A program made the position numbers and the translations under genes. From Notospermus geniculatus (taxonomy: Eukaryota; Nemertea; Pilidiophora; Heteronemertea; Lineidae), in the NCBI GenBank assembly GCA_002633025.1, contig NMRB01000154.1, forward strand, positions 248,157-312,156: a stretch of DNA of 64,000 bases, given 5' to 3'. This document shows positions 46,639-57,202 of the stretch, in pieces. Under the pieces are notes generated by a model, which was given only the letters and a program-made list of their open reading frames with translations, was not told the origin of the DNA and searched no databases. Every line of letters starts with the position of its first letter. Within the stretch, counting starts at the first letter, position 1.

Positions 46639-46808
46639 TTTGGCATTTCTGGCGTATTCATTGTTTCCACGACGTAACATCGCCCTGTTGGGTTCGTTTT
46701 GCCCCCGGCTTTGCGTCATAGGACTACGTCATATCAGCAATGCATGTTGCCCCCGGCTTTGTGACATGATGACGACGTCAGCAACAATGGCGGACATTGT
46801 TGAAGTTA

Positions 46809-46960
46809 AGCCGGCCATACACGTTCAATATTATTGCACAATATGGGGCCTAAAATAGGGGCATGTGCTTGTGCCATGATGGGTGGAAGAAAGATTGGCA
46901 ATAATATCGCCCATTTTGGCCCTCATATTGTGCAATAATATTGAACGTGTATGGGCGGCT
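46809..46960. mobile_element. TTA-target foldback AGCCGCCCATACACG, copy 3, with an empty-site control
   Basis: A 152-bp element inserted at TTA (46806-46808 and 46961-46963) in the second tandem unit. The first unit has the same flanks uninterrupted at 45833-45835, which proves the element boundaries and the 3-bp duplication. Confidence 0.93.
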
Positions 46961-47266
46961 TTACGTCGTGGAAAGGATGAATAACTTATTCCCAACAGCC
47001 TTCAGCGCTCAGCAGAAATATATCGAAAGGAAATTGCTCCGAGTTGTTACCATTGCCTTATTTCCTTTTGGTAACTGGACTATAGGTTATTATTCTGAAT
47101 AATTGGCACCAACACGCATGTCGAAATACAGTAAGCAGTCTGTTGAATGGCGTTGTCATCAAATAAGGTTCTCATCAGTCAAGCATGTTAAGGATTCAGG
47201 GCCGGATCCAGGATTTACAGAAAGGGGGGGGGGCGTAGCTGGACAGAGTGAAGCCCAAACGGAGGG

Positions 47267-48361
47267 TCTGGGAAAAATTTAGATGCATTTTCCTGGCATT
47301 GGGGGGGGGGGGCGTACGCCCTCGGCGCCAACGGGCTGTGTTGACACTTCCATCTCTACCAGAAATACAAAATGGGAAACCCCCTTGCAACGGAGATGAT
47401 TTGACCACTGGCATGACCGGACTCCCGCCATGTGTAAGTTACCTGTCGCTCGGATAGTGTGGGCTTATGCCAGAAGGTGGAACAACACATGCCCGTGTCG
47501 GTCTCTCGTCTTAGAAATTCTTAGAAATTACGTAATGGAATTGGGCGTCGGCGGTTTTTGTAGAGGGTCTCGGCACTAAGGTAACGGTAGCCCGTTTTGA
47601 CCTCGTCGCCTGTTACCTCGTGACTAAAACAAAACATCCATATTTGGCAACAAAAATGACGTCACCAAAAGCAATCGCTTTGAATCCTGGGAGAGTCATT
47701 GAGGAAAATCTAAAGAAGCTTCTAACCAATCGGGAGTCTCTAAAGTAGGGAAGGGAAATGAGCTTTCGTTGGAACGAAACCACAGGAGAAATAAATGCAC
47801 GACGGCAGCAAATGATGAAATTCAATCAGAAATTGCAGCAAAAAACATCGATTCCTTGAGTGCTTTCTCAGGCAATCGTGGATAGAACAATGGTATTGTT
47901 TTCATTTGCAATTCAGATGGTGCCTGTTTGCAGCTGGGAGATTGAACGCAAAAAATAAAGGCACCTCGTCCAATCTAATTCTACTGCGATGGTTCTTATT
48001 GCTAAATCGGACGATGTTGATGCTGATTGCAATCAGCAAAGTGAGAAAATTTGTGTGAATTTGCGTCAGATCCGACGATATGCCGACACGAAAATTGTGA
48101 TGATACAACAAGGTCACGAAGGTGCCCGAAACACGACTGTACGTTCTTGACACTAGAGGGCTTAGGCGTGAATATAGGCCTCTGAGTATCATGGTTGTGA
48201 TACGTGAGGCCTGATCACATATCCATCCGCGGCCGCTAAAATCAAAATGGCGGATGCCGTTCGATGACAGTGTCGATATTGCGTAGAAATTCGGCACTGT
48301 GTAGGCCTACAGTTTGCACGACTGTAATGAGAACGAGGGACAAAGTTGGTAAAATCCGTCG
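47267..48361. other. Gene-free flank
   Basis: No coding sequence or repeat was recognised apart from a G homopolymer at about 47300. Confidence 0.35.
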
Positions 48362-48898
48362 CCAACACGGAGGGGCCAGGTTCTTTGAAGATCTAGAACC
48401 AAGCTACGCCTGACAGGCCTTCCTTATTCTCCCACTGCATGACTCGATCCGGAAAGAAAGCCGCAGAAAATGTTGCCTATAACTGCGCTACGTCCGAGCT
48501 AGTCTGAAGGATACCGAGCGAGGACAAAACGACCGTTCGGCCCGGAACACCTTCGGACTGGTCCAAGTTTACCTCGGCCGTGGTTTTTGAAATGAAATGA
48601 ATTTATTTAGAACATAACAGATACAAAGAAGAAGAAGGGCTGACGCCGAAGGCATTAATAGCCCTTATACATGAATGAGGGGTCAGGTTTGAAGATCGAG
48701 AACCTAACTACGCCTGCACAGGCCTTCCTTCTTCCCCCATTGCAGGACTCCATCCGGAAAGAAAGCCGCAGAAAATTTTGCCTGTAACTGCGCTACGTCG
48801 GAGCTAGTCTGAAGGATACCGAGCGAGGCCAAGCCAAATATATCAGATTACGACCGTTCGGCCCGGAACACCTCCGGACACCTTTACCTCGGCCGTGG
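48362..48898. repeat. Duplicated block of about 220 bp separated by a retroposon tail
   Basis: GAAAGAAAGCCGCAGAAAAT, GCTAGTCTGAAGGATACCG and CGACCGTTCGGCCCGGAACA occur in order in both 48362-48583 and 48676-48898. The second copy has an extra 22-bp or so AAGCCAAATATATCAGATTA insert. Confidence 0.82.
48584..48670 (-). mobile_element. Non-LTR retroposon 3' tail
   Basis: Read on the minus strand: a hairpin AAGGGCTATTAATGCC...GCCCTT, then TTTGTATCTGTTATG, AATAAA and an ATTTCATTTCAAAAA tail. A poly(A) signal plus a short-repeat tail is typical of 5'-truncated LINE or LINE-mobilised copies. It sits between the two duplicated blocks. Confidence 0.6.
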
Positions 48899-49089
48899 TC
48901 GGAAGACACATCTCCGGTAGAAGCGCAATGAATTATGAAAGCGTTTGCAACAACTTCCTATACCGCTGACGATCGAAATGAAAGTAGGCCTTCACGTACG
49001 CACGTACAGGCAAGTTTTTTTGCAATCAGGGCGTACTTGGCCCTTAAAGGCGAAACAAAGCCCATGTGCCTAGTTGCTTAGAGCTCTGT

Positions 49090-49196
49090 GCCCATATTCA
49101 TAAAACTACTTAAGTCTAAGTGTGACACTTATCCTTTGTTCGAGACAAAAGATAAGTACCACACGTTGACTTAAGTATGTTTATGAATATGCACCC
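49090..49196. repeat. Foldback CATACTTAAGTC family, copy 4
   Basis: A palindrome of about 107 bp, inverted relative to copies 2 and 3 (ACTACTTAAGTCTAAGTGTG comes first). Confidence 0.8.
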
Positions 49197-49199
49197 TGG

Positions 49200-49307
49200 A
49201 CCCGTATTCATAAAACTACTTAAGTCTAAGTGTGATACTTATCTTTTGTGTTGAACAAAGGATAAGTGTCACACTTAGACTTAGTAGTTTTATGAATATG
49301 GGCCCTG
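49200..49307. repeat. Foldback CATACTTAAGTC family, copy 5
   Basis: It adjoins copy 4 in the same orientation and repeats the paired arrangement seen at 17.4-17.65 kb. Confidence 0.8.
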
Positions 49308-49832
49308 AGTCCTAACAAAATACTCGTATGATCTTTTGCGGAGGATCTTTGGATCTGTACCCATGCATGCGGCGTCATGCATTATTGATGTGACCAGAAA
49401 TCGAAATTGTACTCAAAGTGTGTAACGTGATATTCTGCCGGGCGTTAAAATATTGACAAAACCCCTTCGTATGGCCAGTTCACAGGGCAAACACCTGTTA
49501 GAAATCTCCGCATCTGTTTGTTTTCGGAGCATTCTGGCGCCACTGTGGTGTCTTCTCGCAATGGAGTTGGCCACTCACACGGCTCGGGATTTGCGTATTT
49601 CTATTTGCCGAAGGTAACGCCGTCCATTCACTTGGCTATTCTAAAAAACAGAACATCATGTTGTAAAATTCATTATGTATAATCATTGCAAACACCTGGA
49701 CACCAGCAACAACGAACAAAACGTCTGAAACCTGCAGGTCGTGGTCGAATTACCAGCGCATTTTCCGAAGATCCGAATGAAGCCAGGCCTTTCGGCGGTA
49801 ACTGTTCGACCAAGATATGACCAATACCCTCG

Positions 49833-50170
49833 AATCCTGATAGCCTGGTGATTATCACGTCTGCTCAGCAAGCTGCAGGTCCAGGTGTGAAAGGAATCCA
49901 AGTCCCCCTGGAATCAAAGTCCGGTCTTCAGCGAGGGATTAGAATATATGGCTAGAGAGACCATGACCATTCGAACATCACCTTACAATACCGGGCTATT
50001 GTTTGGTGGATCTGCATTCCTAGGACGCTGATTCCTGTCACACCTGGTTCGAATTCAGGCCGGCTGGGATTAACATCCCTGGCTCTTCACGTCCATCGCA
50101 ACGAACAGTGAACCGTGGTGCTTGTACCTGCTTGTACCTTTGCAAGGGCGAGTAGACGACCCCATCACTC
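49833..50170 (+). mobile_element. tRNA-derived SINE, family B, diverged and split copy
   Basis: The head-like part (GCCTGGTGATTATCACG and anticodon region) is at about 49843-49885. The B box (GGTTCGAATTC) and body (TTTGCAAGGGCGAG, ACCCCATC) resume at about 50046-50170. Roughly 150 bp of unrelated DNA lies between, so the copy is broken by an insertion or rearrangement. It ends in C-homopolymers with a single N. Confidence 0.6.
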
Positions 50171-51196
50171 CCGGCGCCCCCCCCCCCNCGGCGCCCCCCC
50201 CCCCCTTGCATAGCAACATTCTAACCAAGCCCATGGCGTTCATCCCATCGGATTTACGAGTTATAGCAAAAAAATGTTTTGTCGCCTGTATGCAGGTTTT
50301 ACACTAATGTCTGGACAATGATAAGTATCAGCTTTGTCATCAAATGTCCTATTTTAAGGCATAAACCACCAGGGGTTCGGAAATGGGCATTACCATGCGT
50401 CCATAGCCCTTTCGGTCAAACGTCCCTGATGACGAAACAAACAGACCATCACTTAGAAAAACGTGGTCAGCTAACAACATGATCAGGCTAGCATTTGGGG
50501 GTAAAATCACCTATATACTCCGAGTTATTTGGTCAAATACTCCAATTAAGGCGGGATTTTGGAATGGAAATGGCTCTTTTCTCGATGATTCGCAAGTTGA
50601 TGGCTTCTAAAATCACCGCCTTGTGTACGAATTATACCGATCACGGCCGCCTTGTGTTGGAATTATAGCGATCATGAACTAAATGGAAACTAGCCCTAGA
50701 ACACGTTTGTCAGAAAACGTGGGCAGAGCCGAAATTGAGACCAGTCAAATGAGACGATGGTTCCTTAATCTACCAGACTGAACGATTCTTTAGGAAAATC
50801 TCTCCTCGGTGTTTTCTAAATGAGCCTGACGGAGGAAAGGTTCCAAGCGACGGCTTCCGTTTAGACGTGAACGCTTCTAGCCGTTATTTGACCGCCCGCT
50901 GCTGGTCCTTTGACCTTGGGTAATCAGATGACCAGCGGAACATGTACTAGTGGAAGGTATTTAGGTATTCTTCGATAAATTGATATGATGGTGGCACCTT
51001 TAAAAAAGTTGAAACCAGTGAAAAATCTCGGGAAAGGAATATAACAGTCCCTAAAAGTAAGGTGGGCCCAATGTCAAACATGTTCAACATTTCAGCATTC
51101 CTTGTACGTTTTCAAACTCTAGTTGGATTTCAACGTCAGGCATGACTTTTTTGTCTTCCCTTCGAAATCGTCACCTTTACGTATACTGCTTCTTAA
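50171..51196. other. Gene-free flank
   Basis: Poly-C with a single N at 50188, then unique sequence. A short direct repeat (CCGCCTTGTGTACGAATTAT / CCGCCTTGTGTTGGAATTAT) lies at about 50609 and 50648. Confidence 0.35.
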
Positions 51197-51600
51197 TACT
51201 GAGGTTTTGCAAATTTGACGAAACACGAAATACGAAATTGAACTTCATTTCCAGCACCTGTATTTCTGGATATGGTTGGTACCACAAATGTCCCTGCTGC
51301 CAGTGCGTCTTTTAGCATATCATATACTTGTAAGACCGAGAGAGTTATGGTACATGTACATCCTGAATTTTTAAATTTCCACTTCGTACATGTGTCTATG
51401 AAGTGGAAACGAAGGATAAATTTCAAAGTTTAATATACACCGTAACTCTATCGGCCTGACGTCATACGCTAAAAGATGCTCTTGCAGCAGGCGATATTTG
51501 TGGTACCAACCATCTCCTGAAATACATTACGTCATGGAAATGAAGTCCAATTTCGTATTTCGTACTTCGTGTTTCGTCAGATTTGCGAAACCTCGCTAAT
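51197..51600. mobile_element. Foldback GAGGTTTCGCAAATCTGACG family, copy 4
   Basis: This full-length copy of about 404 bp has small internal insertions containing ACATGTA. TAATA occurs at or next to both ends, so the target duplication is ambiguous. Confidence 0.84.
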
Positions 51601-52062
51601 AGGCCTACACTGTTATATTACGAACTATTACCAATCAAGCTTTGTATTGTCGTATCACATCAGAAACCCATACAAGAAGTTGGCCACAACAATGAGATCC
51701 TCTATCTCCTAGCTGCACTTTCGAACTTGATATCGGAATCTTACCACGAATATCGTATTTGTCTGTGGACTCGGGATCAGGGGACGTGTCCAGTCGAAGT
51801 GTCAGTATAAAGGGAAAGAGAAATTGGTCTGAGCCTTTGGGATCTTTGTAGACTGAGCGACTCCAGTAAGAGGAATATTCAGTGTTCCTTCTTTAGTTTC
51901 TTGTGGCATGAGAATAGACGTGTTTGGTGTGGTTTGAATATGCAATCAGCTTCTCATTTCTGTTGGGAAGGGTGGTTTACGTATGATGTAAATTTAGAAC
52001 ATATGCATACATAATAAAATTCTGAGCTATATACTTCTGCTATACTTCCTTTGTTGATACTG

Positions 52063-52289
52063 GTAATCAGCTCTTCTCTTTGTAATCAAATCCAGCAAAC
52101 AATGGTGCTTTGTTTCTATTCAACTTAAATTTTTCACTCCTTCCTGTTTGCACAGGGCTTCCTTACTTCAGATCTAATTAGGATCCAGCTCATTCACTTC
52201 TGGGATCTCCACTAGAAAGTGCCTGAGGAAGACCCCGGTTAGGGTCGAAAAATTGCAAAATTCGGAGACGACTTATGTTTACTATCCTC
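52063..52289 (+). mobile_element. Hammerhead-like retroelement fragment, copy 7, without the inverted arm
   Basis: An insertion of about 227 bp flanked by TGTTGATACTG (52052-52062 and 52290-52300). It carries CTGAGGA (52223-52229), the GACCC hairpin and GAAA (52247-52250), but upstream of this is ordinary sequence and not an inverted arm. It may show the original 5' sequence order of the family. Confidence 0.7.
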
Positions 52290-52300
52290 TGTTGATACTG

Positions 52301-53120
52301 CTGCAAAATTCAGTGAGCAGGCATCTTGTATTGAATGCTGATCCCGAAGCTCCAAATACTGATAAAAGCAGAGGAGCGAAGAAATACTGACATGACTGAC
52401 ACGCCATTGGGCAGTAAGTCAGAAATTCAGAACAATAGAAAAGTGGTAAATTGTAACTTCTGCTTTTAGTACGCAGCGGCAACGTGAAAAAAACAAAGTC
52501 ATCAACGTCTAATGATAAGAATTCATTGAGAATATAATAATGATAAAATGGAGAATGAACTCCCGAAATGATTGGCATGAGTGTCCGAAAATGGAAAGCT
52601 ACTGTGCAATGTGTACGACCCATGTCAATGCCATTGGAAAACATTCAAAACAAATGGAAATCGCTACGTAAAGAGTTAACAGATCTCATTATCTCGCGAG
52701 GTGATAGCATTTGCCTCGTATCGGCACGCCCTTGAGAAGCAGTGAAGATAAGCCACTTAGAATTCTGTTTCCGTTCTGACGAACAGAGAAATCACCTTGA
52801 GTCATGATCAGAACAGGTCTGATTGCGGAGAAAAATGACTTCCTCGAGAAGGTGCCAGATTCAAGAATATGGGAGGCAACATAAGTACGTGTATTGCGTC
52901 AGTGATCGTTAGTGGACCGGTGTAACGTTTTTCAGTGTGGCCCTTGTACCAGTGTGACATTACAACAGATTGACGAAATAAGGCGCGACTTGACAATGAT
53001 CGACACACAGAGAAACAGTAAGTCTGTTTCCCAGTGTGTTCCAAACAATGGGAGTCACACAGAAAAGTAGCCACATTGAAAAACGTTACACTGGAAATGG
53101 GGATTTTTTTGAAAATATTT
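52301..53120. other. Gene-free flank
   Basis: Nothing coding or repetitive was recognised. Confidence 0.3.
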
Positions 53121-53232
53121 GGTGATATGAAGAAAGTCTAGCAAATGCTTTTACTTGTACAGTGCTTTTCAATGCATTTGTGACACAGAATGGAAAGCAT
53201 TTACTAGTAGTCATTCATATTACCAATTGTGT
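53121..53232. repeat. Foldback AAATGCTTTTACTT family, copy 2
   Basis: It carries GGTGATATGAA, TAGCAAATGCTTTTACTT and an imperfect inverse (AAAGCATTTACTA, TTCATATTACC). Confidence 0.7.
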
Positions 53233-53971
53233 TAAGTACTAGTAATTGATCAGACTGATTTGCGATAGCGACTTTCATAGACAAGCATGAAAGCTTACAG
53301 TCCGATTTATTTGCTCTAAGAACCATTCGCTTAAAGAAAACGTGCCACGAGTAGTTTCGCGGGCCACGAAAATCATTGTTTGTTTACATTTTTTGTTTGT
53401 GTCCAGTCTTTCTTTGTCTTATGAGTAATTTGTTGGTGGCTGGCATACCCCTCTAGAAATTCTTCTGATACCGAAAGTATTCCATTTGGTGGGTTGGCAT
53501 GTAGCCTACCAAAAGTCCAAAATAACATGATGTAAACATCCATGTTTACAAAGATTGAATGTATACAATGAAGTCGTGATATTAAGATGTACTCTTGCTT
53601 CAAAGCTAGTGGCAGCGCGCCTAGTCCACAAACGAAATCTTGGTGTGGCATCACGGTACATCAGCCCAACATAAATCAAGCATTTGTCGTGTTTGTCTTG
53701 TACATATAAGTCAAAAATGACATTCGTAACGGAACGCAAGGCCCACGAGTCAAAGGGATGTTTCAATCAGCACTGACGTGGATAGACACGGCTCTAGTAC
53801 GTCACCCTGACGACCAGTGTGTAATATGACATATAGGATTCTTCATTCCATCAGGGGACAGCCATGTTGATCGATAGCCTAACATCTTTTCGGAGACGTA
53901 TATAGCATTCTTAGTAGTAGTTATAGTGATATGTGGCGGTATAGTTCATTGGATGATAGCATATGATGTTA

Positions 53972-54217
53972 GGGGCTGTCTCAAAATTACATTGATGCCA
54001 AAAAAGACGAAGTGACTTCATCTTTTCCCTGACCCCCCTCCCCTCCTTGAAAGGATGAAGTGGGCACTTGACATTGGCTTCATCCAAGTGGGAAGTTCAT
54101 AGCTCTGACTCCTACAGTCCACAAACACTGACAATAGGCCCATGTAGCCAGAACCTTGTTCCTTTCTGAAGACCTATAAAAAAGTCATTNGCATCAAAAC
54201 AATTTTGAGACGGCCCC
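53972..54217. mobile_element. TTA-target foldback GGGGCTGTCTCAAAAT
   Basis: A 246-bp element with TTA at 53969-53971 and 54218-54220 and ends GGGGCTGTCTCAAAATT / GGGGCCGTCTCAAAATTG (inverse). The arms include TGATGCCAAA and GACTTCATC/GGATGAAG. A half copy is at 150-230 beside Hox2. Harbinger-type MITE likely. One N at 54190. Confidence 0.78.
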
Positions 54218-54379
54218 TTAATGTATACAAATGAGAAACTCTCATCTTATCATGACGATGACAATGACAATGTTTTCTGTACATCTTTGTTTGTTTCGAT
54301 ATCGTACACTTAGTGAATGTAACCAACATATGCTCCTGTAGATGTACCACTTTTTCCACACACTTGATCCCCAAATTCA

Positions 54380-54501
54380 ATGGGTGATATGAATAAAAGC
54401 TAGCAAATGCTTTTAATTCAGATTCCTACAGCATAGCGTAGGACATTTTACTGCAAAATCCAAGTAAAAGCATTTACTAGTCTTTACTCATATGACCCAT
54501 T
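54380..54501. repeat. Foldback AAATGCTTTTACTT family, copy 3
   Basis: It begins ATGGGTGATATGAATAAAAG and ends with the inverse TTTACTCATATGACCCAT. It directly abuts the GGCCCGGTTGCACC foldback. Confidence 0.75.
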
Positions 54502-54602
54502 GGCCCGGTTGCACCAGTCATACTAAGGTCGACTTTGTGCTCAAGCTAACCTCAAAGTCGTTCTCAACCTCAAATTGTAATGGCACCGTTGCAACCGGGC
54601 CA
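54502..54602. repeat. Foldback GGCCCGGTTGCACCAG, copy 2, internally deleted
   Basis: It shares the first 90 bp or so with the 38.1-kb copy up to CAAATTGTAATGGCA, then jumps to GTTGCAACCGGGCC, missing about 50 bp of the right arm. Confidence 0.78.
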
Positions 54603-56289
54603 AGATCTTTATTCCTCAAACTTGGGAGGTTGGGGAATTGAGGGGCGATTGGCAGTGATACGAAGCGCCATGTGGCCAACAAACATGGTAATAAAGAGCC
54701 AGCTGAATGATCCTAGTTGTCACAGAGTTTAGCTCAAGCTACGAAGATTAGGCCTCATGTAGTTGATTTGCTTTTTGCGCTTACTTCAGCATCAAGCTGT
54801 CATGACCAACATCGCTATCATCCCCAACTTCTTGGACCATGGCTAAATTTCAAAGATGAACTCGCCTCAACATCATGAGCCAGCAATCAGCGGCTCCGTT
54901 TGATGTTCTGTCGTGTGTTACTAACAGCGTGGCGCGCGGTCACTGACGTAACAAACAGTGATTAATGAGTCCCAAATATAACTTATAGAAGTATTTTTAC
55001 AGATCATTTGTCATTCGGCCATTTAACCCCTGCCAAATTGCCCTCGATATCAAACAGTGAGGCTTCAATTAGGCCAGATGCAGAGTCTGGAAGAGAAAGG
55101 AATGAAGCAAGAAATGTGACCCGCACATAAGAATATTGCAGAGAATGATAAATTACTTTAATGTGGGGCTTCCAAAAAGCCGGACAAATTATAAGATTGG
55201 GGATGCCTTCACCCCATGGTATCGGCCATTAGGTCGTTTCTCTGGCTTGCGTTAGGTAAAAGAGGAACAGAAAAAAGCACAAGAAAGTCGATCCAATGTA
55301 AACAATAGGACAAATTTGGCCTGAAATAATGAAATATAATTCGGAAGTTAAAAGAATTCCAGCGGAAGTTGCAGGGGTCTGACAGGAAGTTAAACAACCC
55401 CTCGCGTGGGTCGATTTGATAGATTAACGACAAAGATTTAATTGCGAGTGATTAACGAATTTTTACCAAAATGGTTTTACTTGTTGCCAGATGTGTGTTT
55501 TAGCCTTCATAGACCCTACTTTGTAGACGCCCTACCCCACTGAATCTTTAACGAGAACTTGCAAATGTCGACAAAGATAAAATCTGCATCAAATTCGTGA
55601 AATTTCGAAGTCCCGCTCCTCCTAACCCAGATTTGAATTTCAAACCAGGGAATATAATCTTATCGGTTTTTTTATCTAGAATAAAATTCAGTCTTTTCTT
55701 CTTTACCAAAATATGTAACGTGGTAATTTGTACCTGTCTGTTTCTGACAACCGAAAGTCGTCGTATAATCTGTATCAGTTAATCGAACCCTTGTTCATTT
55801 CATGGAAATGCAAATCAACAGAACAAAACTCCAGACTTTAGACCAGCCAGACAAATTGGCTTGTCCAGTGTCCATACTTTTCTGCACCCATTTGTTCAAG
55901 CTCCACCTGAAGCTGGCTTCGATCTGACGTGCATAAACTGTAGAAGATGTATAGAGATTTTCGTTACGCTTGTTTTGAAACAGCCCAAGTACAGGTCATC
56001 AATGTATTAACACTAGGATAGATTCAATTTACTGCTCAAGCTAATCAGGTCCATGATTGTCACATGTCCAATCTGACCCAACCTTGTTTTCTTGCATACA
56101 GAGTGTATTCCATCTCCAAAATAACACTGTCAGTACGCAGACAGTGTACAAAAATGTACTGCCACTTGCAGTCTATTAAGACTGGACAAAATCGAAAATG
56201 TCACGGCCCTAACAAGCATATTGAGCAAGTCAGACTGACAGGTAAAAGGAACGAAAGGAAATGATGTACAAAGTTGATGATTTGTCCAA
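54603..56289. other. Gene-free flank
   Basis: Nothing coding or repetitive was recognised. Confidence 0.3.
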
Positions 56290-56643
56290 TCAACGTTTCT
56301 CTTTTTTGTACCGTTTCAGGATGTTGGTAATTGGGGAGATTGGATCTTTGTGCTGGAGACAGGAACCGGGCTGAAGGCGGGAAGGACGGCCTAAATGATT
56401 GCAAACAAGTGAATCCAGCGTCTCTAACGTATCAAGAAGGGCGACGACCGACATGACGTATTGCGTCGAGCCAGGGCAATGGCCGCCACAGGAAAGTGGG
56501 TTCGACTTCGACGAGGGCTGGAACCTTTCCCTCGCCGGGTCTGGTTGGCCGACGGAGATCGGGAATAAGGAACACAACCATAAGACCGGCAGAGCCATCG
56601 TAAAAATCATTTTCGGACGTTCGATCGGAAATACGGTGGACAT
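56290..56643 (-). other. Candidate secreted-protein exon (117 codons)
   Basis: The minus-strand frame has a signal-peptide-like start MALPVLWLCSLFPISVG followed by QPDPARERFQ. Four cysteines come after it (SCGGHCPG, LVCNHL, GSCLQH). An ATG in good context (GAAAATGA) lies just upstream. The frame ends in KRYKKEKR, and a possible donor ACG|GTACAA sits near its end. GC content is higher than in neighbouring DNA. A plus-strand frame overlaps it, so coding status is unproven; I recognise no family. Confidence 0.25.
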
Positions 56644-56701
56644 TTGAGTACAGGAAGAAGGGAGAACACCCAGTCTCTTTTAAACTGAAAGGGATGGACA
56701 T

Positions 56702-57202
56702 TGATTGTGGGTACTGAGCAAAGTTTGTACTCAGTATTATCCCACGCGAGCATCATATATAACTGACTATTGCGTTATGAACGCGCATATTTCGTCGATC
56801 AATCGCTTCATTTCAGTTGCAGTTGCCATTTGAATTTCGATTTTGGTGATGACGACGACTTAATAAAACGGCTGGATTGTATCCTGACGATCGTGTTCCC
56901 GACCACACGAAAACTGCGATGCGTCGAAGAAAGTCATCTGGTAGAACAGCTAAGTCAACTCCATCCCCAGTGTAGGAGACTTTGGAAATGTGATCGAACT
57001 TGCCATCGATGGGGTGTTATATATGGACATTAACTCAGTATTTGCAAGATTCACTCTAGTTTTATAGATAAAGAAAATACGAAGTTTTCGTCCTAGGCTT
57101 GGTTTTTCGAACTGGTTGTAGACACTATTATCACACTGTAGGTTGTTGACGTTCGTTGTATTGGCGTTATCTCAGTCACGTGAGTGAAGCCCCCCCCCCC
57201 CC
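56702..57202. other. Gene-free flank ending in a C homopolymer
   Basis: Nothing coding was recognised. The C run at 57190-57202 leads straight into the large gap. Confidence 0.3.

Larger units (their letters stand above)
45179..47266. repeat. Tandem duplication, units of about 960 and 1127 bp
   Basis: Unit 1 (45179-46138) and unit 2 (46140-47266) start TTCTCTTCCGTAACGACGG and run in parallel to AAGCCCAAACGG. A single N separates them. Unit 2 carries an extra foldback (46809-46960) and small indels. Both end in GGCCGGATCCAGGATT plus a G run. Confidence 0.9.
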
